From Theodoxus fluviatilis (lineage: Eukaryota > Mollusca > Gastropoda > Cycloneritida > Neritidae): 42,500 nt of DNA. Location of the stretch: assembly GCA_034096865.1 (NCBI GenBank), contig JAWQFJ010012327.1, forward strand, positions 35,001 through 77,500. The letters run 5' to 3'. Within the stretch, counting starts at the first letter, position 1. Each line of letters starts with the position of its first letter. Made by a program: the position numbers and the translations under genes. The notes beneath the pieces were generated by a model that was given only the letters and a program-made list of their open reading frames with translations, made no database searches and was not told the DNA's origin. Shown piece by piece: positions 32,948 to 42,145 of the stretch.

Positions 32948-33713
32948 TGTAACGTTCCAAAGTATGAACCGTTCCAAAGTATGAACCGGAAATCGTCGCA
33001 GAGTTATCTGCCCGGTACTCTTAATAATTCGACTCTAAAAAGAGATGGCACCCGCCACTCCGCCTGACTGACTTGGCACACCCGGGGAGTTATGCTAAGA
33101 TCCGGCCGCGTAAATATATCTGCGTTTTGTGACAAACGTCTTGCTCGGCGGTACTGTACTCCATGCACCTTAACGGTGCGCGTGATTCGGGTGTAATCTT
33201 AAGCTAAACGACGTTTATTGGCGCTACTGAAATGGTCGAAGTCGGAAACATTCGAAACGTCGTTTAGCTTAAGATTACACCCGAATCACGCGCACCGTTA
33301 AGGTGCATGGAGTACAGTACCGCCGAGCAAGACGTTTGACACAAAACGCAGATATATTAACGCGGCCGGATCTTAGCATAACTCCCCAGGCGTGCCAAGT
33401 CAGTCAACGGTCGCGTTTTATAAAACCAGACTACAAATAGACTACAGGGAGGTGACTCCCATATTATTTCCGGCAGGGGAGACGGCTTTTCACGGGAAAA
33501 AACGTTTTTGAACGCTACATTATGTGTTAAACGACACAAATGCACCAAAACCCCCAAAACTCGTAAAGCAACTAATGCGTCGTTTGTCGGGATATATTCC
33601 ATGCGAAGAACAGGTGCAGGAGCGGTAAATCGCATAAAGAGAGAGCCGGGCAGATAACTCTGCGACGATTTCCGGTTCATACTTTGGAACGGTTCATACT
33701 TTTGGTCGTTACA
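32948..33713. mobile_element. 766-bp MITE with 68-bp inverted termini and 5-bp target duplication
   Basis: The left end TGTAACGTTCCAAAGTATG and right end CATACTTTTGGTCGTTACA are the edges of 68-base inverted repeats (32,948-33,015 and 33,646-33,713), each holding a tandem CCAAAGTATGAACCG subrepeat. CTGCC flanks both sides (32,943-32,947 and 33,714-33,718). Unit 1 at about 28,200 reads AGCTGCCTCTTCACC with a single CTGCC, which is the empty site. There is no transposase ORF. Superfamily not assigned. Confidence 0.9.
33065..33406. repeat. 342-bp near-perfect palindrome inside the MITE
   Basis: Arms 33,065-33,216 and 33,255-33,406 (152 bases each) are inverse complements with few mismatches, around a 38-base loop. 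Outer ends are TGACTGACTTGGCAC and its complement; inner ends AAGCTAAACGACGTTT and its complement. Confidence 0.93.
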
Positions 33714-33769
33714 CTGCCTCTTCACCGCGTCGAACGTTCCAAGTGAGTGAAGCGTGCCCTGCACCACGA

Positions 33770-34072
33770 GACAACCTGAGCAGGTCTGGACATGCACAGT
33801 GCAGGCCGCCAGACGCCAGCATGTTCCTTTGTGCGGACCCACGCTGCATCCTGGTAGTGACGTGGGGAGTGACTCACCGTGCGAAACTGAAAGACGGTAC
33901 CTGTTCTCATTATGAGTCTCGTCTATTCCTGGAACACGAACATGAGATTAAAAAAAACACACACCTCTGCTCTTCCGAAATACGAAAAAAAAATCCAAAG
34001 ATGCTTGTTGTAATGCTGCCTTCATTTTCACATGAATGGTTTATCTTTGCAGTGCAGGTCAACTTGAACGTA
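33770..34072 (+). repeat. CCAGACGCCAGCATC dispersed repeat, copy in unit 2
   Basis: Continues the unit sequence directly after the MITE (CTTCACCGCGTCGA...). It has the core CCAGACGCCAGCATGTTCC and ends GCAGTGCAGGTCAACTTGAA. Confidence 0.85.
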
Positions 34073-34473
34073 AAAGTTCTTTGAGCGGGTCATAGAGAGG
34101 TAGGCGGTGGTTGCAGTGTCAATACCTTGACGTCTTCTACATTCGATCTCTCTGCATTAATGGTGATGTGGGAGCCAGTGCTGCCTTTCGAAATGATACA
34201 AGTGAGATGGTGTGTGACGAAGGATGGGCAAATAAGGGGTGTAGGATGGAATGATATGACTCTTGATAGATTTTCCTATCTTTGCACTCGTAGGATATTG
34301 ATAACTTCACATACATCATTCACAAGCAGTGCATTTTGAACCCATCGATTTTATGACATGACGCAAAGACATAATACATGCTCAACACAGGCTGGAAGGA
34401 GGTTGAAAACGAACAATAGAAGGTGAAAGGAAAACTCTGCAGTATCTAATGACTACATTGTTGTATTCATTTC

Positions 34474-34795
34474 CTACTCACAAAAAAGGAGGGGGAGCCA
34501 ACCATTTTCTTTGCCGGCCAGCCAACGACTTGCTTTGCAGGCCACAGGTTTCGTAGCCACTCCAGCAGCCACAAGCCACCGCCGGCTGCGCCACAGCGAC
34601 CGGTTGGATCCGCTACCCGCAGCCGCTGGCCACAGACCTGATGCAGCTGCCAGGTCCCGCCGGGCACGACCCCAGGGGTTCACGCCTGACGGCCAGCGCT
34701 CGAGACCAAAATTCAAACTGCCCTTTTTAGGGCCAAAAGATTTTAAAATAAGAAAGGATACAATTTGTCGGAAGCTTTGTCACGTCCTGTCTTTG
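34474..34795 (+). mobile_element. Retroposon-like insert with 11-bp target duplication and histone-type stem-loop
   Basis: Bordered by GTATTCATTTC at 34,463-34,473 and again at 34,796-34,806; unit 1 has one copy of this site (about 30,813-30,825). The insert is GC-rich (CGCCGGCTGCGCCACAGCGA, CCGCTACCCGCAGCCGCTGG) and homologous to the insert at 35,372. Near its end is TGCCCTTTTTAGGGCC (34,719-34,734), similar to the 16-base stem-loop of replication-dependent histone mRNAs but with one stem mismatch. No histone coding sequence is recognised. Confidence 0.7.
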
Positions 34796-35371
34796 GTATT
34801 CATTTCTAGTTTACCACCAAACGATGGTTCCCATGAGATAAGGCGTTGAGAATGGAGCAAGGAGTTGTGTGGGGGTATGGTGAATGAAGTTGGTACTCAT
34901 GATGGGCGTTTCTAGGCAAAGCACTCCTAAGTCCAGCTGAGTAAAGTTTTTCATGTTTTGAGCAATTTTTGACAAAACGTTTGTGGTATTATATAAGAAT
35001 TCAGCTCTACAGAAGTGTGGAAGAGTGTTCATGATTTTTTTACAAGATTGTCACTGCACACAGCTTCGGCTTAATTCTGAAACTACGTTTAAACATTTTT
35101 CCGGACAATAAAGACCTCTTCTTGCATCTACAAAAAGCCAGTAGGTTTTTCAATATTCCGCTCTTCCCATTCCACCCCCTCTCTCTCTCCGCCGTTATCT
35201 TAGCATGAGTTCCAAAGCTCACGCTTCCGTGCTTGAAGGCAAGCACGCACGACTCGCGCGCTTGTGCTCACACGCCATAGCGTGCGCATGTGCATGCGAG
35301 TGTTTGCACCACCACAATCACTATCACCACTGAAGTCACCATCATCAACACCATCACCACCACTGTCATTT

Positions 35372-35755
35372 AAAAAAACCAAACCGGCGGTCTCCCTTCA
35401 CGACGGCCAGATGAAGGAGTGTAACTCCGAAAGCTCGCCAACGACAACTTTCTTCCAAGCTGCAGCTCTCGCAGCTGCTCTCAGCAGCCACAGCCGCCGC
35501 CGCCTGCGCCACAGCGAGCATTTGGAGCCGCTACCTGCAGCCGCTGGTCTCAGACCTGCTGCAGCAGCAAGTACCGCCAGGCACGACGACTCCAGGAGCT
35601 CACGCCTAACGACCAACGCTCGAGACAAGAAAATAAAATGGCCCTTTTCAGGGCCAAAAAATAAAAAAGAGAAAGAATACAATTAGTCGGAATTATTGTC
35701 ACGACTTGTCTTTTTCACTTTTTTTAGTCCGATCCCGGCAACCACCCTTTTTTGA
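35372..35755 (+). mobile_element. Second copy of the stem-loop-bearing insert
   Basis: Shares CGCCTGCGCCACAGCGAGCA, GCTACCTGCAGCCGCTGG, CTCACGCCTAACGACCA, ACGCTCGAGAC, the stem-loop, and GTCGGA...TGTCACGACTTGTCTTT with 34,474-34,795, in the same order. It is absent at the equivalent place in unit 1 (about 31,390). Its borders lie in CAC/ATC-rich sequence, so a target duplication cannot be defined. Confidence 0.65.
35640..35655 (+). promoter_or_regulatory. Histone-type 3' end stem-loop
   Basis: GGCCCTTTTCAGGGCC is a perfect six-pair stem with a TTTC loop, matching the animal consensus GGYYYTNNNNARRRCC. It is followed by AAAAA and, 12 bases on, by purine-rich AAAAAAGAGAAAGAA, similar to the U7-binding downstream element. 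Established knowledge: SLBP and U7 snRNP recognise this arrangement to end histone mRNAs. Whether it is used here is unknown. Confidence 0.6.
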
Positions 35756-36431
35756 ACCACCATCACCAGCAGTGACATACACAAGTTCTACACAAAACTC
35801 AGATAGTGATGGAAATAGCAGTCATAGTGATTCCAACCCACTGTAAACCTCGCATTGGAGTAAAAGACTACAACATTCCTACAATCACATCTCGCCCAGT
35901 CACCACTTTACACGCATTTTATATTCATAAAAGATTTCTCAGCTAGTTCTGCAATTACAAGTTCTACTATCATCAATTTTACTACTAACAATCGCTTTCA
36001 GTTTCGGCTTCAACCCTTTACAATCACATCCATTGTATAAACTACTCATATAAAACGAATCAGTATTTACACTGGCACTGCAATTATGATTAATACATCA
36101 GCAGTGTCTGTTATCACAAATTCTTCAACACAACCTTCTAACGTTATGAAGCAACTTCAGTCATGGAGACACTCGTTTTGTAAAATCATTTCCATCATAC
36201 TTATTTCACGCTTCCTAGTGTTGTATACTGCTAGCGGGAATATTACCATATCTACTCGTATCAATAATGCCATTACCACCAGTAATATCAGCAGTAACAC
36301 CACTATTACGAGGTTCAACGATACCATCAATTTTTATCAAAGATCCCATACTATGTACTGAGGCATGCAACATTACAGCTCCTACCACAGTCACTTATAC
36401 CTTCACTGTCACCCCCCTCAATAGTGACTTC

Positions 36432-37075
36432 TCCAAATTCACTATCTACAGTAGTAGACATACAGTCGAGGTTTTGGCCTCGTCTGTAATTAAGACCCTG
36501 TTAACTTTTCAATCAATTTTTAGGGTAGACCACAAGATCAGCTGATGAAGGAGGGATAAATCCACACAGCTGCCAATTGTCACTGACAAAATGCCAACTT
36601 TCTTCCTGCCACCGTTAACTGCCCTATTTCAAACGCCAGGATGTCGACATACTCTGCCAGTGCACAGTGCATTGTGAAGAACTGAACTCAGAGTGCGATA
36701 GGGTACCTACAACAGATGCTGTTGTCATTGTGTGCGAAAGAGGACGCAGAGTAAACAAACAACGCCGCTTGTATTAAATAATGATCGATCGAGCGCATAA
36801 GGCAAATAAAACCTAATAGTTGTGGGTCTGGTTCCTGTCCTGTCCTGTGGACCCTGTGTTCCTGTCTGCTGACCATACACTATTTTTTTATGTTTAATAA
36901 AAGATTTGACCGTAAACAACAAACACATTTAATGTGTGCTATTTAAATATTTTCTATTTGTGTTTCTAATGTTTAGTCAAGGTGGATGCTTCTCTTTAAT
37001 TCAAAGGATTGGTTGAGGCTGTTATTTTTCATTTTGGGCAGTTAGAAACTTGTAAACATTAAAAAATGTGCACCA
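36432..37075. other. Intergenic, nothing recognised
   Basis: AT-rich; several minus-strand short frames without family likeness. Confidence 0.5.
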
Positions 37076-37076
37076 A

Positions 37077-37077
<1 letters not shown>

Positions 37078-37119
<42 letters not shown>

Positions 37120-37150
37120 GTCTCTGTCTCTCTCTCTCTCACTCTCTCTC

Positions 37151-37184
<34 letters not shown>

Positions 37185-37278
37185 CTCTCTCTTTTGTCCA
37201 GTTGTTGAGCTTCACTGAAGAACAAAAATTAATAATCAGAAAGGTGGCTTTGTACATCTTCTTAGCTCTGAAGCGTCG

Positions 37279-37335
<57 letters not shown>

Positions 37336-37645
37336 GCCTGTCATTCTGTGTGTCAGTCTGTGTGTCTGTCAGTCTGTCTGTCAATCTGTCTGTCTGTCTG
37401 TCTGTCTGTCAGTCAGTCTGTCTGTGTGTATGTCTTCCTGTCTGTCGGTCTTTCTGTGTGTCTGTCTTCCTGTCTGTCTGTCTTTCTGTGTGTCTGTCTG
37501 TCTGTCTGTGTGTCTGTCTGTCTGTGTCTGTGTGTGTGTCTGTCTGTATCTCTGTCTGTCTGTCTGTTTGTCTGTTTGTCTGTCTGTCTGTCTGTGTCTG
37601 TGCGTCCGTCTGTGTGTCTGTCTGTGTGTCTGTCTGTGTGTCTGA
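37078..37645. repeat. (CT)n and (TCTG)n array
   Basis: CT-rich at 37,078-37,195, then a short unique spacer (37,196-37,278), then about 360 bases of TCTG units with TGTG variants. Confidence 0.97.
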
Positions 37646-37935
37646 TGGGGTCTGGCAAGCTTAATGCAATTGAGTCATATTGCGTGGAAACTCCCTCTGC
37701 ACAGGTGCAGCAGCAGCGCCATGAGGAGCTGGAGGATTGAAAACAGCAGGAAGAACATGGACAGGGGCAGGGACTGAAGCAGGAGGAGGAAGAGAAGGAG
37801 ATGAAATGCGAGCAGGGGGAGGAATAAAGGCAGAAGCAGGGACAGACGCAGGAACTGAAGCAATCTCTTCCAAAGTTGTCAGTGGTGTGACCAACAAGAC
37901 TGTAGGGGTTTAGTACAAGGAAGGTGTGAGAGAGA
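37646..37935. other. Spacer between inverted TCTG/CAGA arrays
   Basis: About 290 bases, purine-rich on the plus strand (GGAGGAGGAAGAGAAGGAG). The plus strand has an acceptor-like CTCTGCACAG followed by VQQQRHEELED and a stop. The minus strand has a Pro/Ala-rich frame with imperfect GGCAGGAACTGAAGCAG-like repeats. Neither is convincing as a gene. Confidence 0.45.
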
Positions 37936-38295
37936 CATACAGGCAGACAGACTCACAGACAGAAACACAGACACACAGACAGACACACAGACTGACACAC
38001 AGGCAGACAGACAGAGAGACAAACAGACAGACAGACACACAGATACACAGACACACAGACTGACACACAGAATGACCGACAGCCAGACAGACACACAGAC
38101 AGACAGACACACAGACAGACAGACACACAGACAGACAGACACACAGACAGACAGACATACAGACACAGACAAACAGACAAACACACAACACGCAGAGACA
38201 GAAAGACAGACAGACAGACACACAGACAGACACACAGACATACACACACAGGCAGACAGACAGACCAACAGACACAAAGGCAGACAGACAGACAA

Positions 38296-38338
<43 letters not shown>

Positions 38339-38403
38339 CACAGACACACAGACACACAGACGGACACACAGACAGACACAAAAACAGACACACAGAAGGA
38401 CAC

Positions 38404-38442
<39 letters not shown>

Positions 38443-38905
38443 CACAGACAAACAGACAGACAGAGAGACAGACACACAGACAGAATGATACACAGACACA
38501 CACACAGACACACAAACAGCACACAGACAGACAGACACACAGACACACATACACACAGACAGACACACAAACATACAGACAGACAGACAGACAGGCAGAC
38601 GGACAGACAGACAGACACACAGACAGACAGACACACAGACAGACAGACAGACAGACAAACCGACAGACAGCCAGACAGACACACAGACAGACAGACAGAC
38701 AGACAAGAAGACAGGCAGGCAGACAGACAGACATACAGACAGAGAGACAGACAGACACACACACACACGCACACAGACACACAGACAGACGCACACAGAC
38801 AGACAGACAGACACACACAGACAGGCAAACGCACAGAGAGACAGAGAGACACACAGACAGACCGACAGAGAGACAGACAGACAGACAGACGGACAGACAC
38901 ACAGA
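37936..38905. repeat. (CAGA)n array, 0.95 kb
   Basis: CAGACAGA and CAGACACA units throughout. It is the same sequence family as 37,280-37,645 but in the opposite orientation. Confidence 0.97.
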
Positions 38906-39420
38906 AAAATAATTAATAATCTATAACAGCACAGAAAACGGGCGAGTGAAAATTACGCAATTCGGGAAATATCCTCTCAAGAAAAAGAACATTGAAGAGA
39001 TGGGTGGCTGGAGAGGCATGGGGTGGCTATTGAAATGAAAAGGTTGTATACTCGATAGAAGGGAAAGGCGTGTGGTCTGTCCCTCCCCTGAAGGCGAAAT
39101 GATAAAGTGGTTGGCCTTGGAGGGTGATGGGGAGGAGGCGCATGCGCAGTGCCAGTTTTGCACATGGAAAATTCCCGGTTCAGCCGGGTCACAGAGCATT
39201 CGATGAACGACCCAGATCACGGCGGCCTACATAAATAGCCTTGCCTTACATGCAAAGCCCTTTAGTACTGGCCACCATTATTAGGTATCAAGGGGCATAC
39301 AAAGAAAAGCCAAAAGGAAGACGGATCTGCGTTTGCAAATGGTCACAGCCGAGCCTCAGTTCTGGTAACTGAAAGCTGCAGCTGTGACTTATTTTAATAT
39401 GTTAAAGAGGGAAGCGAGCG
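38906..39420. other. Intergenic, nothing recognised
   Basis: No gene or known repeat identified; may include the 3' end of the tyrosine-recombinase element. Confidence 0.45.
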
Positions 39421-39422
39421 AG

Positions 39423-39509
39423 TTCCGCTCCATTTGGGTGATACCAGGGCCATAGCGCGGACAGCTTCCGTCCAAGCAGTCCGCGCCACGCCCAAATGGA
39501 AAAGCGGAA
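39423..39509. repeat. Imperfect hairpin next to the recombinase 3' end
   Basis: TTCCGCT...CCATTTGGG (39,423-39,438) faces CCCAAATGG...AGCGGAA (39,491-39,509), with an inner pair GCGCGGAC (39,455) and GTCCGCGC (39,479). It lies about 50 bases past the recombinase stop and may be part of the element's terminus. Confidence 0.75.
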
Positions 39510-39556
39510 AGGTGAGCCCCAACAGACACACGCGGTCATAGAACGAGGGGCGTATG

Positions 39557-40472
39557 TTACCGCAAGGCTAAGACACTGGAGGTGCACCGGATGTAACGGC
39601 GGAAAGCGGAGGACCTCCAGCGGCCGAGCAGGCGGATTTGTTCATCCGAGAGGCCTTGTGCCGCTGTTGAGGCGGCCCCGATGCGGAAGCTATGCCCTAT
39701 GAAAGTGCGAGTGTCGAGATGACAGAAGGCAAAAGTGGCCTGGAGTTGAAAGGTAAAATCTGATCGCAGAAATGGGGATCTCGGCACGGACTGGAAGAGT
39801 GGGAGAGGGATGGGCCCCCGGAGTTTCAGGTAAAGATCCATGCATGTGTAAGAGGGGGCATGTAGGGGTGTGTGCCTGGGGATGGACCGTGAGTGAACGG
39901 TTGACCTGTGGAGTGCGTGAAGAAACGGAATGTGAGAGTCATGTGAGCGGGAGTTAAAAGAATTCGATCAAACTGGAGGAGGTGTGGATTAGGGGAAGAA
40001 GGGCTGGTGTTGGTTATCTCACCCAGCCTGAAAATAGCACGTGGAAGACGAGGCAAAACATGGCCTTGAAGAGGCAACGTTGGTGAACTGGCGTCGTGGA
40101 GTGGTCGAGGGCAGCAAGGAGCTTGGTGAGCAAGGGCAAAGTGAAGGAAAGCCTGGAGTCCGCGGGAGAAGCGCCTTTATGGCAAACGTGGAGTAACTGC
40201 CAAATGTAGATAGTTCCGGAAGGATCAGACAGGCCACCGAGGCGATGTACGTACTCGATGGCGGAGATGAAGGTAGAAATGGTAGAGGGAGCATAGGTCT
40301 TAGGAACCAGGAAGGCAATGAAGAGGGCCGGATGATCAGGCGGAAGGGGAAGGGACGTGCTGAGGTTGTAGCCAACTGCAAAAGATGTGAAGAGGGCACA
40401 GCTACGCCTGTAGGAAGCTTGCGTGGACGGAGCGAGGGCTGAGTGGAGAAGGGAATGGACGGATGCCTTCAA
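39557..40472 (-). pseudogene. DIRS-like tyrosine recombinase, frameshifted
   Basis: Three minus-strand frames succeed each other. 40,472 to about 40,020 has the N-terminal SAM-like half (LAPSTQASYRRSCALFTSF, YAPSTISTFISAIEYVHRL). 40,077-39,826 has FRLGEIT with the first catalytic Arg. 39,841-39,557 has GHSFRIGAASTAAQGLSDEQ then LLGRWRSSAFRRYIR, giving the H-x-x-R box, Arg-Trp and catalytic Tyr. The catalytic residues survive but at least two frameshifts (about 40,020 and 39,830) break the gene. In DIRS-type elements this enzyme integrates a circular DNA copy in place of a DDE integrase. Confidence 0.85.
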
Positions 40473-40559
40473 GGAGTCAAAGGTGGGAGGGGCGGTGTGG
40501 TTTCCGGGACAGGAGTGGCGTCTGGAGCGGCGCGTTTGAAGGCCGCCAGTGGATGGCGG

Positions 40560-40905
40560 GAAAGAAGAACCGCCAAAACGTTGTCGTTGCCGGGAACATG
40601 CTGCGCCTGAAAAAGAATGTTATAATCTAAGCACACCAGGACCAAGGGGCGAATGAGAGACAAGATCATCGTATCCTTGGATGATTGGTTGATGATGATA
40701 TGCACCAAAGCCAGTTGGTATGCAGTCGAATGCAAGAGTTGGCGAAAACTTGCTTCCAAGTTTGGAGAGCAAGCATGATGGGGTAAAGTACCAGGAGCGT
40801 GACGCTTTTCAGTTTCCACTCGTCCGTCCACGCCCCGAAAAGCCAGCGCCGGCCGAGTACCGCTCTGTAACACAAGGAAGAAGCGTCCGTGTACAACTGC
40901 AACAC
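40560..40905 (-). pseudogene. RNase H domain of the DIRS-like element
   Basis: LQLYTDASSLCYRAVLGRRW with the first RNase H Asp, then VTLLVLYPIMLALQTW, and after a frameshift near 40,720, HIIINQSSKDTMILSLIRPL and NILFQAQHVPGNDNVLAVLL. This is the typical TDAS...E-P...HVPG-x-N order of DIRS-type RNase H. The conserved Asp of LADxLSR is altered (VLAVLLSRH). Confidence 0.8.
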
Positions 40906-41079
40906 AGGAGAAAGATGGTGGATCAGGCGGTAAGTGCCGGGTTGTGGGTTCGCGAGTTGGAAGAGTTCCGAAAGGACGGTGGATGGGTCGCGGTAAAGCT
41001 GTGGTGGCCCTAGGAGCCCGGGAATTGTTGGGCGGTAGGAAACCAGAAGAGCGGAAACGCGTCAGAACCCGGGGAGGGC

Positions 41080-41539
41080 CCCGACGGGGGGCCGGGCAGT
41101 GAGAGGCTGGGCGGGGACCCAGACAGAAGAAGCATGTGCCGAAATTTGCAAGGAAGACCATTGGGGCAGACGTTTCTGATGTAGTAAGACCTGCAGGCGC
41201 CAAAAGGAACATGAGTGGGGGTTTCTGTGAGAGTGGAGTCGAGGGTCCCGACTCGGGAGATGTGAGCCTATCAAGGGAGGCCTGCAGAAAAAGCTCGAGG
41301 TGGGGGAGGCCCCAAGAATCTGGCTTGCTCTCCAGCAGTCGGCGAAAGTGGATATCATAGTAGCGCCAGTTCCCACCCTTCCGTAACAGGGAGAAGACGA
41401 CCTGGAAGTGATGGGAGAGAGCCGGGGCCGGATGTTGGGGTTGTTCACCCAGGATAGCGGAGAAGACGTTCCATGCTCCCAACCCCTGGGGGAAAGACAG
41501 CGGGGTTTCGGCGGAGGTGGAAACTGGAACAACCTGCAA
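41080..41539 (-). pseudogene. Gag-like region of the DIRS-like element
   Basis: NWRYYDIHFRRLLESKPDSW then LPHLELFLQASL resembles the helical gag-like domain (YD-x-x-FRRLR...PWG-x-x-x-ELWL) that precedes the reverse transcriptase in DIRS-type elements. A Cys-rich remnant GTCFFCLGPRPASHCP follows at about 41,140-41,090, as in the zinc knuckle at the end of that protein. Two overlapping open minus-strand frames suggest at least one frameshift. Confidence 0.6.
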
Positions 41540-41559
41540 ACAACCGGCGTCGAAGGGAT

Positions 41560-41900
41560 GGATGGATGGATGGAATTTAAGGGCCTATCAGCCTTGTAGG
41601 CTATATAAGGCCACAACGTTACGAAACACCCACTTTCACCAAGTTATTAGAACTCACCGCAACAGTGGAGTCAGTACAATTCACCGAACTAGCGACATAA
41701 AATCCATTAAATCGAGTCCTACTGCCCATCAGCCAGTAAAGGCTGTGTAGAGCCGGCAAACAGGAAAAAGCATTAAGGGCGATAGGGCAAAATTTCACAT
41801 ATCGATCTCCCTCGTAACCGACAAAGCACTAAGGGCTCATCAGCCTTGAAGGCCATACAAGGCCACAACATACTTCCACTGAATAAAAATGTGCAATTAA
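41560..41900 (-). repeat. SINE-like sequence inserted in the DIRS-like element
   Basis: Read on the minus strand, TATAGCCTACAAGGCTGATAGG followed by (ATCC)n matches the 3' end of the SINE-like family at 985, 3,355 and 7,026. The core word recurs at about 41,590, 41,726 and 41,839. It interrupts the gag-like region between 41,539 and the N-terminal piece above 41,990. Confidence 0.5.
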
Positions 41901-41989
41901 AAGATTACCTCAGATGAGGTAAGTGGAGAAATATTGAAAACCATTAAGACATAGTACGACTCATACACGAGAATAACACTCAGAATAGA

Positions 41990-42145
41990 AAAAAATATTA
42001 ACACAGCTAGAACGTCGGAGGGAAGGGGTGGGGGATCGGAGGAAGCAGGTTGCAAAGAAGCAGGGCCACGAAGGGAGGTGTGGAGGGTAGGCAAAATCCG
42101 CGCTAACACCCCGTCGGCCACCGCAGCCAACAGACGTTCGTCCAA
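41990..42145 (-). pseudogene. N-terminal piece of the gag-like ORF
   Basis: Minus strand from 42,145: MDERLLAAVADGVLARILPT and a Pro/Ser-rich stretch. It fits the start of a gag-like ORF in position and composition only; no family motif is present. A run of 20 G lies directly upstream (42,149-42,168). Confidence 0.35.

Larger units (their letters stand above)
32214..36431. repeat. Tandem segmental duplication, unit 2
   Basis: Same block order as unit 1: CT array (32,237-32,376), block to 32,947, dispersed repeat (33,770-34,072), 34,080-34,460, 34,807-35,360 and 35,760-36,431. It lacks the satellite but carries three insertions of its own (32,948-33,713, 34,474-34,795, and about 35,372-35,755). 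Confidence 0.85.

Noticed and set aside
32948..33713. Two independent adjacent repeats instead of one element
   Set aside because: The 68-bp ends match each other, CTGCC flanks the whole and the empty site in unit 1 defines one insertion.
33357..33842. 161-codon minus-strand ORF
   Set aside because: Crosses the MITE terminus, its target duplication and the dispersed repeat, so it cannot be an inherited gene.
35372..35655. Histone gene remnant upstream of the stem-loop
   Set aside because: Translations in all frames on the plus strand show no H1, H2A, H2B, H3 or H4 motif; only the 3' hairpin resembles a histone gene.
37879..38902. Minus-strand frames of over 300 codons, Cys/Val/Ser/Leu-rich
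   Set aside because: Direct translation of the (CAGA)n array; all three frames are open at once.
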